DNA of 64,000 bases from Acetobacter suratthaniensis (lineage in GTDB: Bacteria; Pseudomonadota; Alphaproteobacteria; Acetobacterales; Acetobacteraceae): positions 372,001-436,000 of the forward strand of contig NZ_JAFVMG010000001.1 of assembly GCF_017377745.1 (NCBI RefSeq), given 5' to 3'. Below the pieces are notes generated by a model. It ran no database searches. It was not told the DNA's origin and saw only the letters and a program-made list of their open reading frames with translations. This document shows, piece by piece, positions 32,680 to 41,586 of the stretch (its first letter is position 1; every line of letters begins with the position of its first letter). The position numbers and the translations under genes were made by a program.

Positions 32680-35489
32680 GGCGTGTTTTCCAGCCGTTTG
32701 AGCAGCATGGGTACGTGCACCTGATCTGCCTTGTAGCTGCCTGTCAGGGCGTAAATGACCGCGTTCAGCCCAAACCGATAAGCCTGAATGCGCTGTTCCG
32801 CCCCACCGGGCAGGACGGCGTAGGGTGTGCCGCCGTTACCATCCACCGCCCATGCATGGGCCCAGTCTGCCGAACCGATAATGACCGGGCTGACATCGTC
32901 ATTTTCCGCATCGCCTTCGCGGGCGACCCAGATGGGCTGTCCGGCGTAGCGGCCGGGAAAATCGTGCAGCAGGTAAAATGTATGCGCCAGCAGGTGATGG
33001 TCTGTCATGGTTGTCAAAGGCGGGATCTGTAGCCCTGCTGTCACGCGGCGCAGGGCATGGCCCGCGCTGGCGTCAGCCGGGCCACCCTCTTCGCCTGAAG
33101 CATTGTCCCCCTGTGTGTCGATCAGCAGAATGCCGCCATGCGCCATGAAACTGTTGAGATTGGCGGTGATGGCGGGCGAGGTCTGGGCATCGGCCGTTAC
33201 GGGCCAGTAAATCAGAGGATAGTAGCTCAGGTCATCCTGTCCGGGGCGTATGCCATCGGGCACTCCCAGCTTGGCGGAGGTGCGCGCGTTGACGAAATCC
33301 GACAGGCCCTGAAGCCCCTGTCGTGACACGTCATCCACATCGGCATGGCCGGTTACGACATAGGCCAGTCGTGTTTCCAGCGCGGCACGGGGTACGGGCG
33401 GGATTTGCTGGATTGCGGGGGGGGCCGCGTCCACGGCTGCGGGCATGGCCTGTTGTGGTGCTGTTCGGGCAGAGGGAGGCAGGGGGTAGGAACCATCATC
33501 CGGGGCCTGTGCGTGTGCCGCCCCCCCTGCAACAAGTAGACAGCCCAGCAGAACCACCGCCGCCCCACGGGCGGAAGGACGGCGGGCAACACGCATCAGC
33601 AGCATGGCCAGACCATCCACCAGCATGAGCACAAGGGCGGCCAGCAGACTGTAACGGCCCAGAGGTCTGTCCGGCTGGCGGGTTTGCGGGTCAATCAGGG
33701 TGCCGATTGGCTCTGCTGCCTGAAGTGTCGTGATCTGTGCGGTGGCGTTCAGCGCACGGCGGCCGTTACGCGGGCCGTACAGGCCGGGCGGATGTTCGGG
33801 CGAGACAGGCGTGCTTGCGAAGGCGCTGGCACGTAACCCGCGTGCGGAGGCGGGTGGCGGGCCGAGATTGCCTTCACCATCAAGGCTCAGCGCGGGAGAA
33901 AGCAGAGTGTCATCGGCAGGAATGGCAAGGCCGTTAGCGTGTTCTGTCAGGCGTTGCAGCATGGAGACGAACAGCCCCGAAAGCGGCAGGTTTGACCAGT
34001 CTGCCGTGCTGCTGATGTGGAACAGAACCAGTGTGCCTTTGCCCAGAGTGGCATAGGTGACAAGAGGCGTGCCATCGGCCAGACGCGCCCAGCTCTGCTC
34101 GCCCAGCGTGTCGGTCGGGCTGGCAAGAACCTGCCGGCTTACGGTGACATCCGCCGGTATCGGCAACCCCCGGAAGGGGGAAAGCGCATCAAAGGCAGCC
34201 AGTTTTTGCGGTGCGCCCCATGTCATGGAACCGCCGAGCTGGCGTGTGCCATCCAGCAGCGGCACCGGCAGCAGGCTGTCGGCGGGGCTGGCACCGTCAT
34301 GCGAGGCTCCGGCCAGCGCTGGCCCGGCAAAGCGGATGAGCGTGCCGCCTTTTTCCACCCATGCGCGCACGACCTGTTGCGTCTGGTTACCAGTCAGGGT
34401 GCCGTCCGGGGCGATCAGCACGGAAAGAGGGCGGCTGAGCAGCGTTTCGGCGTTGCCTTCATGCAGGTCAGTCGTGGGGGCCAGTGCGCGACGGATATAA
34501 AACAGGGCTCCCACCAGCGGCGTATCCGCTCCCCCGGCAGAAAGCAGGCCAACAGGGCGCATGCGGTCGGTTTCATCCATCAGCAGGGTTGTGGCGGCTC
34601 CAGCAATGCCGCGTAGCGTGATGGTTTCAACCTGATTGCGGACTTCAGGCGGCAGGGCGAGGTGAATATCCGCCTGTGTGGCATGAGCGGGCAGGGTGAA
34701 GGGAATAGCGGCCAGCGTGGCGCCGTCAGCCGTGCGGGCCAGTGCTGTCATATCCTGCGGCAGGGCCGCGGGCAGAGCCAGCATATGGGCCATGACATCG
34801 CCCGAGGCCGGTGCGGGGGGAGTCAGGGCCAGTGCTGTCTGATGCGGGAAGCGGACTTCACGCACGGCCCCGGTATGGCGCAGGGCTTGGGCAAAATCTG
34901 CATCCTGCGGGCTGGCAACGCCATCGGCCAGATAGAAAACCTGCGCGTAGCGGTGGGATAGCGCACCGAGCTGTCTGGCCGCCTGTGTGCGGTTGACCGG
35001 CCACGGCGAGGGACGCAGGGCGTTGAGTGCCTGCTCCGCCTCGGTGGATGATTGGGGAATAACCGGGGCGTCGGAGGGTTGTTCCGTTGGGGTGGGGGCG
35101 GTCAGCAGCAGGGTCACGGGGCTTTGGCTGCGGGCCGCTCTTTGGACGATGGCCTGCGCCGTGCCGATCCGTTCAGCCCAGTCGGGGGCGGCAAACAGAC
35201 CGTTATCCATAACCAGCAGCACCGGGCCGGAGATTGGGGGTGTTTCTGCCTCATTATGCAAGGACGGCCCCGCCAGCCCGATGACCAGCAGGCAGAAAAC
35301 CAGCGCGCGGAGGACCAGGAGCCATAAGGGAGAGCGCACGGCGTCGATCTGGCGTGTGCGCAAACCCGCCAGAAGTGCCACGGGTGGAAAAACCTGCCTG
35401 CGTGGCTGTGGTGGCGTGGCCCGCAGCAGCCACCACACCAGCGGCAGCCCCACCAGTGCGAGCAGTAGCAGGGGAGAGGAAAAACTCAT
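32676..35489 (-). CDS. BatA-like N-terminal / DUF4159 membrane protein
   Basis: A 937-residue protein. The N-terminus (FSSPLLLLALVGLPLVWWLL, then SPLWLLVLRALVFCLLVIGL) is the two-helix BatA-type module. The following VWA-like region has lost its metal site (LLVMDNGLFAAPDW instead of DxSxS). A second membrane pair appears near residues 620-665. The C-terminal 220 residues are DUF4159 (ETRLAYVVTGHADVDDVS, LSYYPLIYWPV, HGGILLIDTQGD). The family has no assigned reaction. It lies between the DUF58 and VWA genes with ATGA overlaps on both sides, so the three are made together. Confidence 0.82.
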   Translation of the reverse strand: MSFSSPLLLLALVGLPLVWWLLRATPPQPRRQVFPPVALLAGLRTRQIDAVRSPLWLLVLRALVFCLLVIGLAGPSLHNEAETPPISGPVLLVMDNGLFAAPDWAERIGTAQAIVQRAARSQSPVTLLLTAPTPTEQPSDAPVIPQSSTEAEQALNALRPSPWPVNRTQAARQLGALSHRYAQVFYLADGVASPQDADFAQALRHTGAVREVRFPHQTALALTPPAPASGDVMAHMLALPAALPQDMTALARTADGATLAAIPFTLPAHATQADIHLALPPEVRNQVETITLRGIAGAATTLLMDETDRMRPVGLLSAGGADTPLVGALFYIRRALAPTTDLHEGNAETLLSRPLSVLIAPDGTLTGNQTQQVVRAWVEKGGTLIRFAGPALAGASHDGASPADSLLPVPLLDGTRQLGGSMTWGAPQKLAAFDALSPFRGLPIPADVTVSRQVLASPTDTLGEQSWARLADGTPLVTYATLGKGTLVLFHISSTADWSNLPLSGLFVSMLQRLTEHANGLAIPADDTLLSPALSLDGEGNLGPPPASARGLRASAFASTPVSPEHPPGLYGPRNGRRALNATAQITTLQAAEPIGTLIDPQTRQPDRPLGRYSLLAALVLMLVDGLAMLLMRVARRPSARGAAVVLLGCLLVAGGAAHAQAPDDGSYPLPPSARTAPQQAMPAAVDAAPPAIQQIPPVPRAALETRLAYVVTGHADVDDVSRQGLQGLSDFVNARTSAKLGVPDGIRPGQDDLSYYPLIYWPVTADAQTSPAITANLNSFMAHGGILLIDTQGDNASGEEGGPADASAGHALRRVTAGLQIPPLTTMTDHHLLAHTFYLLHDFPGRYAGQPIWVAREGDAENDDVSPVIIGSADWAHAWAVDGNGGTPYAVLPGGAEQRIQAYRFGLNAVIYALTGSYKADQVHVPMLLKRLENTP

Positions 35490-36394
35490 GCGGACTGGCT
35501 CATCAACGTATGCAGGCTCAGCAGGGCCGGGAGCGCTGTCTGGTCTGTCTGGTGCCGGGTCAGGTCATGGCCGTAGCGTGCGGCGGTTTCGGCCAGCCAG
35601 TGCTCGCGCGTGGCGATCAGATCGGCATAGGCGGCGCGGACATCGCTGGTTTCAGACAGTTCCACCGGGCTTTCATTTTCAGGCCCTGTAAACAGCACCC
35701 GACCGGCATAAGGCAGGCTGGCTTCGGCCGGGTCGCGGATCTGGAGAAGATGTGCGCGTACGGGCCGTGCGGCGAGGTGGCGCAGGAAAGACTGTATTTC
35801 CTCCTGCGGGCCAAGAAAATCACTGGCGATTAACAGATGCGCGCGCATGGGCAGGTGTATGGGCAGGCGCTGGAAAGGAGACTGGCTGACACCCTCCTGA
35901 GTGCCCGCGTATTCCGCCTGCGCCTGTGCGCTGAACCCCATAGCCAGGCGTTCAAGCGGGGGGCCGCCAATCGGCAGGGGGAACAGGCCCGAAGGCCCGG
36001 CCAGTTGTACGTTTTCGCCCGCCCGCAAAAGCAGGGCTGCCATGGTCAGCAGCAGGGTAACGGCGCTGTCGCGCTTGGAGGGTAGGGTATTGGCCGAGCG
36101 CCAGTCCATCGAAGCGGACAGATCGCACCACAGGATAACGGTCTGGGCGTTTTCGGCTTCTTTTTCACGCACCTGCGCATGGTGGGTGCGGGCGGACTGC
36201 CGCCAGTCGATCCGGGTTGCGGGTTCTCCCGGCTGGGCTGGCCGATACTGCCAGAAATTGTCGCCCCATCCGGCCCGGCGCTGGGGGTGCAGGCCAGCCG
36301 CCAGCGTGGCCGCTGTCTGGCGTGCGCGCAGCAGCAGGTCGGGCATGCGGGCGGCCAGTGCCGCGGCGGAGGCCGCACTGGGCTGCATGGGCAC
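35486..36394 (-). CDS. DUF58 domain protein of the MoxR operon
   Basis: A 302-residue protein from the chosen GTG start. The DUF58 signature region is FWQYRPAQPGEPATRIDWRQSA, followed by a VWA-like metal motif in WCDLSASMDWRS (DxSxS). DUF58 proteins accompany MoxR ATPases and are thought to act as substrate adaptors. The GTG at 36394 has GGGGGAG upstream at suitable spacing; the frame stays open to a TTG at 36514, six bases from the moxR stop, which would add 40 residues of low-complexity sequence, so the true start is uncertain. Confidence 0.85.
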   Translation of the reverse strand: MPMQPSAASAAALAARMPDLLLRARQTAATLAAGLHPQRRAGWGDNFWQYRPAQPGEPATRIDWRQSARTHHAQVREKEAENAQTVILWCDLSASMDWRSANTLPSKRDSAVTLLLTMAALLLRAGENVQLAGPSGLFPLPIGGPPLERLAMGFSAQAQAEYAGTQEGVSQSPFQRLPIHLPMRAHLLIASDFLGPQEEIQSFLRHLAARPVRAHLLQIRDPAEASLPYAGRVLFTGPENESPVELSETSDVRAAYADLIATREHWLAETAARYGHDLTRHQTDQTALPALLSLHTLMSQSA

Positions 36395-36520
36395 GCCCGC
36401 TCCCCCGCCAGCATGGGGCTGGCGTGCAGTCGCCTGCCCGCCTGTGCGGTGCGCTGCCGCCCGGCGCAGGAAAGCTGGCAGAAACGGGGTGATGTGCTGC
36501 GCGAACCCGGCCAAAAGACG

Positions 36521-37540
36521 TCAGCCCAGCCGGTTGACGAGCCGGGTAATGACATCAGCCGGGTTCAGGCCATCGGCACGGGCCGCGAAACTGAGCGCCA
36601 TACGGTGAGCCAGAACCGGCTGGGCGAGTGCCGCCACGTCATCAAGGCTTGGAGACAGCCTGCCATCAAGCAGCGCACGGGCGCGGGTTGCCAGCATCAG
36701 GGTCTGGGCGGCGCGTGGGCCGGGGCCCCATGCGATCGCGTTTTTCAGATCCTGATCCGGCGTGGTTTGTGGGCGGGCCGCGCGCACCAGTGTCAGAATG
36801 GCCTCTACAATGCTTTCCCCCACGGGCATGGCGCGTACCATGTTCTGGGCTTCAATCAGCCCGCGTGTGCTGAGCACTGGCTCTGCCGTGGGGCGGCTGA
36901 CGCCGGTTGTGGCCAGCAGCATCTGGCGCTCGGCATCCTCAGGCGGGAAGTCCAGCGTAATCTGGAGCATGAAGCGGTCAAGCTGGGCTTCGGGCAGGGG
37001 GTAGGTGCCTTCCTGCTCGATCGGGTTTTGCGTGGCCAGCACATGAAAAGGCTGGGGCAGCGCATGCTCGGTACCCGCAACGCTTACGTGGTGTTCCTGC
37101 ATGGCCTGCAACAGGGCTGACTGCGTGCGCGGGCTGGCGCGGTTGATTTCATCGGCCATGAGAAGCTGGCAGAAAACCGGCCCCTTAACAAAGCGGAAGC
37201 TCCGGCGGCCGGTGCTGTCTTCATCAAGGATTTCGCCGCCTGTAATGTCAGAGGGCATGAGGTCGGGCGTAAACTGCACGCGCCGGGCGTCCAGCCCCAG
37301 TACCGTGCCCAGTGTCGTGACCAGCAGGGTCTTGCCCAGACCGGGTGGCCCGACCAGCAGCGCGTGCCCGCCGGAAAGAATGGTGACAAGTGTCTGGCGG
37401 ATAACGGTATCCTGCCCGAAAATGATGTCGCCAAGTGCCTGCTGGACGGCCGACAGCCGTTCGCAGATACGGTCTGCCTCCCGCACATCGGGGCGGGTGG
37501 CGGAGGAAAGTGCTGAGAGCGGAGCGTCTGATGCGGTCAT
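36521..37540 (-). CDS. MoxR family AAA+ ATPase
   Basis: A 339-residue ATPase from MTASDAP. Walker A is GPPGLGKT, Walker B LLMADEINRA, and the sensor/helix-2 insert block ATQNPIEQEGTYPLPEAQLD is diagnostic for MoxR. MoxR ATPases work as chaperones, with VWA-domain partners, in the maturation of enzyme or envelope complexes; the partners here are the next three genes. The frame extends to an ATG at 37573 and a TTG at 37576, but GGA at 37545-37547 and family length favour 37540. It is divergent from the DUF1285 gene. Confidence 0.93.
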   Translation of the reverse strand: MTASDAPLSALSSATRPDVREADRICERLSAVQQALGDIIFGQDTVIRQTLVTILSGGHALLVGPPGLGKTLLVTTLGTVLGLDARRVQFTPDLMPSDITGGEILDEDSTGRRSFRFVKGPVFCQLLMADEINRASPRTQSALLQAMQEHHVSVAGTEHALPQPFHVLATQNPIEQEGTYPLPEAQLDRFMLQITLDFPPEDAERQMLLATTGVSRPTAEPVLSTRGLIEAQNMVRAMPVGESIVEAILTLVRAARPQTTPDQDLKNAIAWGPGPRAAQTLMLATRARALLDGRLSPSLDDVAALAQPVLAHRMALSFAARADGLNPADVITRLVNRLG

Positions 37541-37640
37541 TTGTCCAGTCTTGAAGACATACGGGGGTTTCATCAAGCGGGGTAAGCTCCCTATATCATT
37601 GGAAGACGCATATGGACACGCATTACGGGGTGATCAGGTC

Positions 37641-38342
37641 GTGAAAGGCGAAAACGCTCAGAACGCAGGGGGGGCTTCCTGCGGGGAAAAGGACTTCGGC
37701 GCGTCCGTTCATACGGACTCCGGGCTGGATTCCGTGGCGGCCTGCCTGTCGCAGGCGGGTAAGGCAGGGGGCAAAGGGGATGTGCCGCGCCTGCCGTTTC
37801 TGATCCGGCGTGATGGAAGCTGGCTCTATCGGGGCGGGGAAATCAAACGCAAGGCCATGCTGTGCCTGTTTGGCTCGCTGCTGACCCGGGATGCACAGGG
37901 AGCCTATCTGCTGCGCTCTCCTTTTGAGAGCGGGGTGATCGAGGTTGAGGATGCTCCCTTTGTTGCCGTGGAACTGACATGGACGGGCGTAGGGCGCACA
38001 CAGCGCTTATGTTTTCGCACCAACATGGATGAAACGGTAACAGCCAGCGGAGAGCATCCGATTCGAACCGAATGGGATGTCCCCCCCGAAGCGAGCGTGG
38101 ACGCCCGCCCCCCCTATCTGCTGGTGCGTGCAGGAGATGGTCGCTGGCCGCTGGAAGCCCGGCTGAGCCGCAGCGTGTGGTACGAGCTGGCTGCTCTGGC
38201 CGAGCCGGGGCTGTACCGGGGCGTGCGGTGCATGGGGGTATGGAGCTGTGGCTGCTTTTTTCCGCTGGCGCGCTGCACCACATCTGCCGGGGCTGCGGGC
38301 GATGGGGCCGACTGTTCGGACTGTCCGGACGATACGGAGTGA
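37641..38342 (+). CDS. DUF1285 domain protein
   Basis: A protein of about 233 residues from a GTG at 37641. From residue about 50 it shows the DUF1285 core (LPFLIRRDGSWLYRGGEIKR, the LFGSLLTRDAQGAYLLRSP block, then FVAVELTWTG). The C-terminus adds a cysteine-containing tail (CSDCPDDTE). DUF1285 proteins have no known activity, but in Alphaproteobacteria they sit beside moxR and a CCA-adding-enzyme gene, as here. The first 45 residues are poorly conserved and the start is uncertain. The stop overlaps the next gene's start (GTGA). Confidence 0.8.
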   Translation: MKGENAQNAGGASCGEKDFGASVHTDSGLDSVAACLSQAGKAGGKGDVPRLPFLIRRDGSWLYRGGEIKRKAMLCLFGSLLTRDAQGAYLLRSPFESGVIEVEDAPFVAVELTWTGVGRTQRLCFRTNMDETVTASGEHPIRTEWDVPPEASVDARPPYLLVRAGDGRWPLEARLSRSVWYELAALAEPGLYRGVRCMGVWSCGCFFPLARCTTSAGAAGDGADCSDCPDDTE

Positions 38343-39568
38343 GCCCACAGTCTGAACTGCCAGCCCTTACACAGGGTCTGTCTGCTGCCCAGCGCGGTTT
38401 GCTTGGGGTGCTGTGGGGTATTCTGCCGCAGGCCCGGCTTGTTGGCGGTGTTGTGCGTGACCTGCTGGCGGGCAGGCGGGTGGCGGATATCGATATGGCC
38501 ATTCCCCTGCCGCCAGAGCAGGTGATGGCCAGCCTGCGTGCCGCTGGTGTTGTGGCCGTGCCAACCGGACTTTCCCACGGGACGGTTACTGCAGTGGTGG
38601 AGGGGCAACCCTGTGAAATCACCACCTTGCGGCGGGATGTGCAGACTGATGGCCGCCACGCTGTAGTGGTGTGGACGGATGACTGGCAACAGGATGCCGC
38701 CCGGCGTGATTTTACCATCAACGCCCTGTTTCTTGATCAGGCAGGCAGGCTGTACGACTGGTTCGGCGGGCAGGAGGATCTGCGTGCGGGGTGCGTGCGT
38801 TTTGTGGGGGACGCGCAAAGCCGGATTGAAGAAGATTCTTTGCGTATCCTGCGCTTTTTTCGCTTTCAGGCCCGTTACGGAACGGGTGAGCCAACCTCTG
38901 ATACACTGGCGGTGATAGCGCAGCGGGCCAACCTGCTGGCTGGGCTTTCGGTTGAGCGGGTGTGGTCGGAGCTACGGCAGATTCTGGCCTTGCCGCAGGT
39001 CATGCCCGTCATGCGGCTGATGGCGCAGGCCGGGGTTTTGGCAGTTATCCTGCCCGAAGGGGTAGCGCTGGAACGCCTTGCCGCGCTGGAGTCTTGTCAG
39101 CCCCCGGCAGATGTACTCCTGCGCCTTGCCGCCCTGACAAAAGCCCCTGCGGCATTGGCAACGCGGCTAAAACTTTCCAGAGCGGAAACCGCCCGCCTGC
39201 GCTGTATTGCCCGCGCGGGCGCACCGGATGGCCCTCTGGCGCGGCTGAAGGATGATGACACCGCCCCTGACATCCTGCGCAACCTGCTGGTTGATGCCCC
39301 ACCGGACTGCCTTATGGCGGGGTTGTGGCTCTGTCAGGCGCAGAACCCGGCGGCTGCGCAGGTTTTCGTGGCTTTGCGCCAGCGTTTATCCGCGTTGGAT
39401 GTGCCGGTTTTTCCGCTGGCCGGGCGTGATGCACTGGCTCTGGGGGTCGCACCCGGCCCGGCTGTGGGGAAGGTGATCCTGCAGGTTAAACAGTGGTGGC
39501 GGCAGGGAGGCTGTACGGCTTCGGCACAGACCTGCCGCGCTGAATTGGCGCGAATTTTGGGGATGTAA
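38339..39568 (+). CDS. CCA tRNA nucleotidyltransferase / poly(A) polymerase family
   Basis: A 409-residue class II nucleotidyltransferase. The head domain shows LVGGVVRDLLAGRRVADIDMAI with the GG...R..DLL motif and the metal-binding DxD (DID), then ARRDFTINALFLD and the ERxxEEDSLRILRFFRFQARYG-like block (IEEDSLRILRFFRFQARYG). It adds or repairs the CCA end of tRNAs, or polyadenylates RNA; the two activities cannot be separated from sequence. The GTG at 38339 overlaps the DUF1285 stop. No HD phosphohydrolase domain is obvious. Confidence 0.9.
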   Translation: MSPQSELPALTQGLSAAQRGLLGVLWGILPQARLVGGVVRDLLAGRRVADIDMAIPLPPEQVMASLRAAGVVAVPTGLSHGTVTAVVEGQPCEITTLRRDVQTDGRHAVVVWTDDWQQDAARRDFTINALFLDQAGRLYDWFGGQEDLRAGCVRFVGDAQSRIEEDSLRILRFFRFQARYGTGEPTSDTLAVIAQRANLLAGLSVERVWSELRQILALPQVMPVMRLMAQAGVLAVILPEGVALERLAALESCQPPADVLLRLAALTKAPAALATRLKLSRAETARLRCIARAGAPDGPLARLKDDDTAPDILRNLLVDAPPDCLMAGLWLCQAQNPAAAQVFVALRQRLSALDVPVFPLAGRDALALGVAPGPAVGKVILQVKQWWRQGGCTASAQTCRAELARILGM

Positions 39569-39648
39569 AGCCTGAAAGCGCTGTGCCCTGTCACGGGATA
39601 TGGTGCGCCCCCTTTGCACGGGGGGCATGAGGGCTGCTACATGGGGGC

Positions 39649-41430
39649 ATGACAGCTACCCTCCCGGCCAATCGCCCCGACAAGCGTAAATTCCTGTTCG
39701 ATGACACGTTCGCCCTGCTGCTCAGGCTCTGGCACGGCCAGATTCGGCAGCACAAGGCGCATCTGGTCATAACGGCGGTGCTGCCGGTCGTAACTGCCCT
39801 GCTGACAGCGCTTTATCCGCTGGTGATCCAGCGTGCGCTGGACATGTTCTCCGCCCGGGATTCGCGCATTCTGTACCAGGTGCCGCTGCTTGTTGTGCTG
39901 CTGACAGCCGCCAAATCCCTTGCCCAGTATGGACAGACCATCGTCACACAGGGGCTTGTGCTCAAGGTGGTGCGCGGCCTTCAGGGCGAAATGTTCGACC
40001 ATATGATCCGCAGCGATATTACGCAGGTGGAAAACGAGGCTCCCGCTAAGCTGGCCTCGCGCTTCACAACCGATGCGGTGGCTGTGCGTGATGCCATGCT
40101 GCGGGCTGTCAGCTCGGTGGGGGATGCGGTCACGGTCGTGGGGCTTGTCGTGTCCATGTTCTATATGGACTGGGAACTGAGCCTGATCGCGGCCCTGCTG
40201 TATCCTCCGGCTGTGCTGCCTATCCAGAAACTGGGCCGCAGGGTGCGCCGGGCTTCGGGTGGAATGCAGGAGCGGATGGGCGAAACCTCGGCCCTGCTGA
40301 CCGAAAGTTTTTCGCAGGCCCGTACAGTGCGGGTTTACCGGCTGGAGCAGGCCGAGCGCCGCCGGGCTGCACTGTCTTTTGACCGGCTGCATCAGGCTGT
40401 TTTGCAGATCGCGTATAGCCGTGCGCGGGTTGAGCCGCTGCTGGAAACGCTGGGGGGCGCTGCTGTTGCGGCGGTTCTGGGGTTTGCTGGCTGGCGTGCG
40501 GCTACAGGTGGGGCTTCGCTGGGTGATTTTTCCGGCTTTGTTGCGGCTCTGCTTCTGGCGGCGCGGCCCTTGCGCGCTCTGGGTGCCGTGCATTCCGCCT
40601 TGCAGGAAGGGATGGCAGGGTTAAGCCGCGTATTTAAAATGATTGATGAAAAACCCGCCGTTATGGACCGGCCACACGCTATGCCCTTGCCGGAGGGGCA
40701 TGGCCATCTGGTGTTCGAGTCCGTGGGCTTTGTTTATGCCGATGGGCGCACGGGTCTTGCTGGGTTGAGTTTTGACGCGCGTCCGGGATGTACTGTTGCG
40801 CTGGTGGGAGCATCGGGCGCGGGTAAATCAACAGCACTGTCACTGGTGCCGCGACTGCATGATGTTACGAGCGGACGTATTGTGCTGGACGGGCTGGATC
40901 TGCGCGACATCCGGCTGGCGAGCCTGCGCGACGCCATTGCCTATGTCAGTCAGGACCCGCTTCTGTTTGATTTTTCCGTGCGCGACAACATTCTGGTAGG
41001 ACGCCCCAGTGCAACGGAAGCAGAAATCTGGGAGGCTATTCGTGCGGCCTCGGCGGAACAGTTCATTACGGAACTGCCTGAAGGGGTGGAAACGCAGGTA
41101 GGGCCGGGGGGGCAGCGTCTTTCAGGTGGCCAGCGCCAGCGTGTGGCGCTGGCGCGGGCACTCCTGCGTAACCCGCGGTTGCTGTTGCTGGATGAAGCCA
41201 CCAGCGCACTTGATAGCCAGAACGAGGCTGCCGTGCAGGAGGCGCTGGCAACTCTGCGGCGTGGGCGCACGACGCTGGTGGTGGCGCATCGCCTCTCTAC
41301 CATCCGTTCGGCGGATATGGTTGTGGTTATGGAGCATGGCCGCGCGGTTGAATGCGGAACCCATGATGAACTGATGGCGCGTGACGGGCTTTATGCGCAA
41401 CTTGTGCGGACGCAGGGCTTCGAACATTAA
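39649..41430 (+). CDS. ABC transporter, fused permease and ATPase (MsbA-like exporter)
   Basis: A 593-residue half-transporter with about six membrane helices (residues 30-330) and a C-terminal ATPase: Walker A GASGAGKST, signature LSGGQRQRVALARALL, Walker B LLLLDEATSALD, H-loop VVAHRLSTI. Such homodimers export lipids, including lipid A core in MsbA, or drugs; the substrate is not evident. It probably forms its own unit between the CCA-enzyme gene and the Emr operon. Confidence 0.92.
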   Translation: MTATLPANRPDKRKFLFDDTFALLLRLWHGQIRQHKAHLVITAVLPVVTALLTALYPLVIQRALDMFSARDSRILYQVPLLVVLLTAAKSLAQYGQTIVTQGLVLKVVRGLQGEMFDHMIRSDITQVENEAPAKLASRFTTDAVAVRDAMLRAVSSVGDAVTVVGLVVSMFYMDWELSLIAALLYPPAVLPIQKLGRRVRRASGGMQERMGETSALLTESFSQARTVRVYRLEQAERRRAALSFDRLHQAVLQIAYSRARVEPLLETLGGAAVAAVLGFAGWRAATGGASLGDFSGFVAALLLAARPLRALGAVHSALQEGMAGLSRVFKMIDEKPAVMDRPHAMPLPEGHGHLVFESVGFVYADGRTGLAGLSFDARPGCTVALVGASGAGKSTALSLVPRLHDVTSGRIVLDGLDLRDIRLASLRDAIAYVSQDPLLFDFSVRDNILVGRPSATEAEIWEAIRAASAEQFITELPEGVETQVGPGGQRLSGGQRQRVALARALLRNPRLLLLDEATSALDSQNEAAVQEALATLRRGRTTLVVAHRLSTIRSADMVVVMEHGRAVECGTHDELMARDGLYAQLVRTQGFEH

Positions 41431-41507
41431 AAAACACAGCCAGAAGGCGGCTTTTACACCCGGATGAAAGGCCACGCTTGAAGCGGAGAGACGAACGTGC
41501 AACATAC

Positions 41508-41526
41508 TGACCGAACCGGTCGGTCA
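41508..41526. promoter_or_regulatory. Palindromic TetR-type operator upstream of the Emr operon
   Basis: TGACCG (41508-41513) and CGGTCA (41521-41526) flank AACCGGT, giving a near-perfect 19-bp dyad with an ACCGGT palindrome in the centre, 61 bases before the emrA-like start. ACCGGTCGGT-type palindromes are typical of TetR-family operators controlling efflux genes. No TetR gene is encoded in the window, so the regulator would act in trans. Confidence 0.6.
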
Positions 41527-41586
41527 GCGCAGTGCGGCGCGTGGTGGATTTTTACGACACGGTTGTTTGCAGGGCAGGAATAAAGC

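Noticed and set aside
36395-36514. Upstream extension of the DUF58 protein from a TTG at 36514
   Set aside because: No ribosome site precedes it and the added 40 residues are low-complexity; kept only as an alternative start.
30493-37540. MoxR/VWA operon considered as a defence (ATPase-VWA ternary conflict) system
   Set aside because: The gene set with DUF58, DUF4159 and neighbouring DUF1285 and CCA-enzyme genes is a conserved chromosomal arrangement in Alphaproteobacteria, without effector domains, so a housekeeping chaperone role is more likely.
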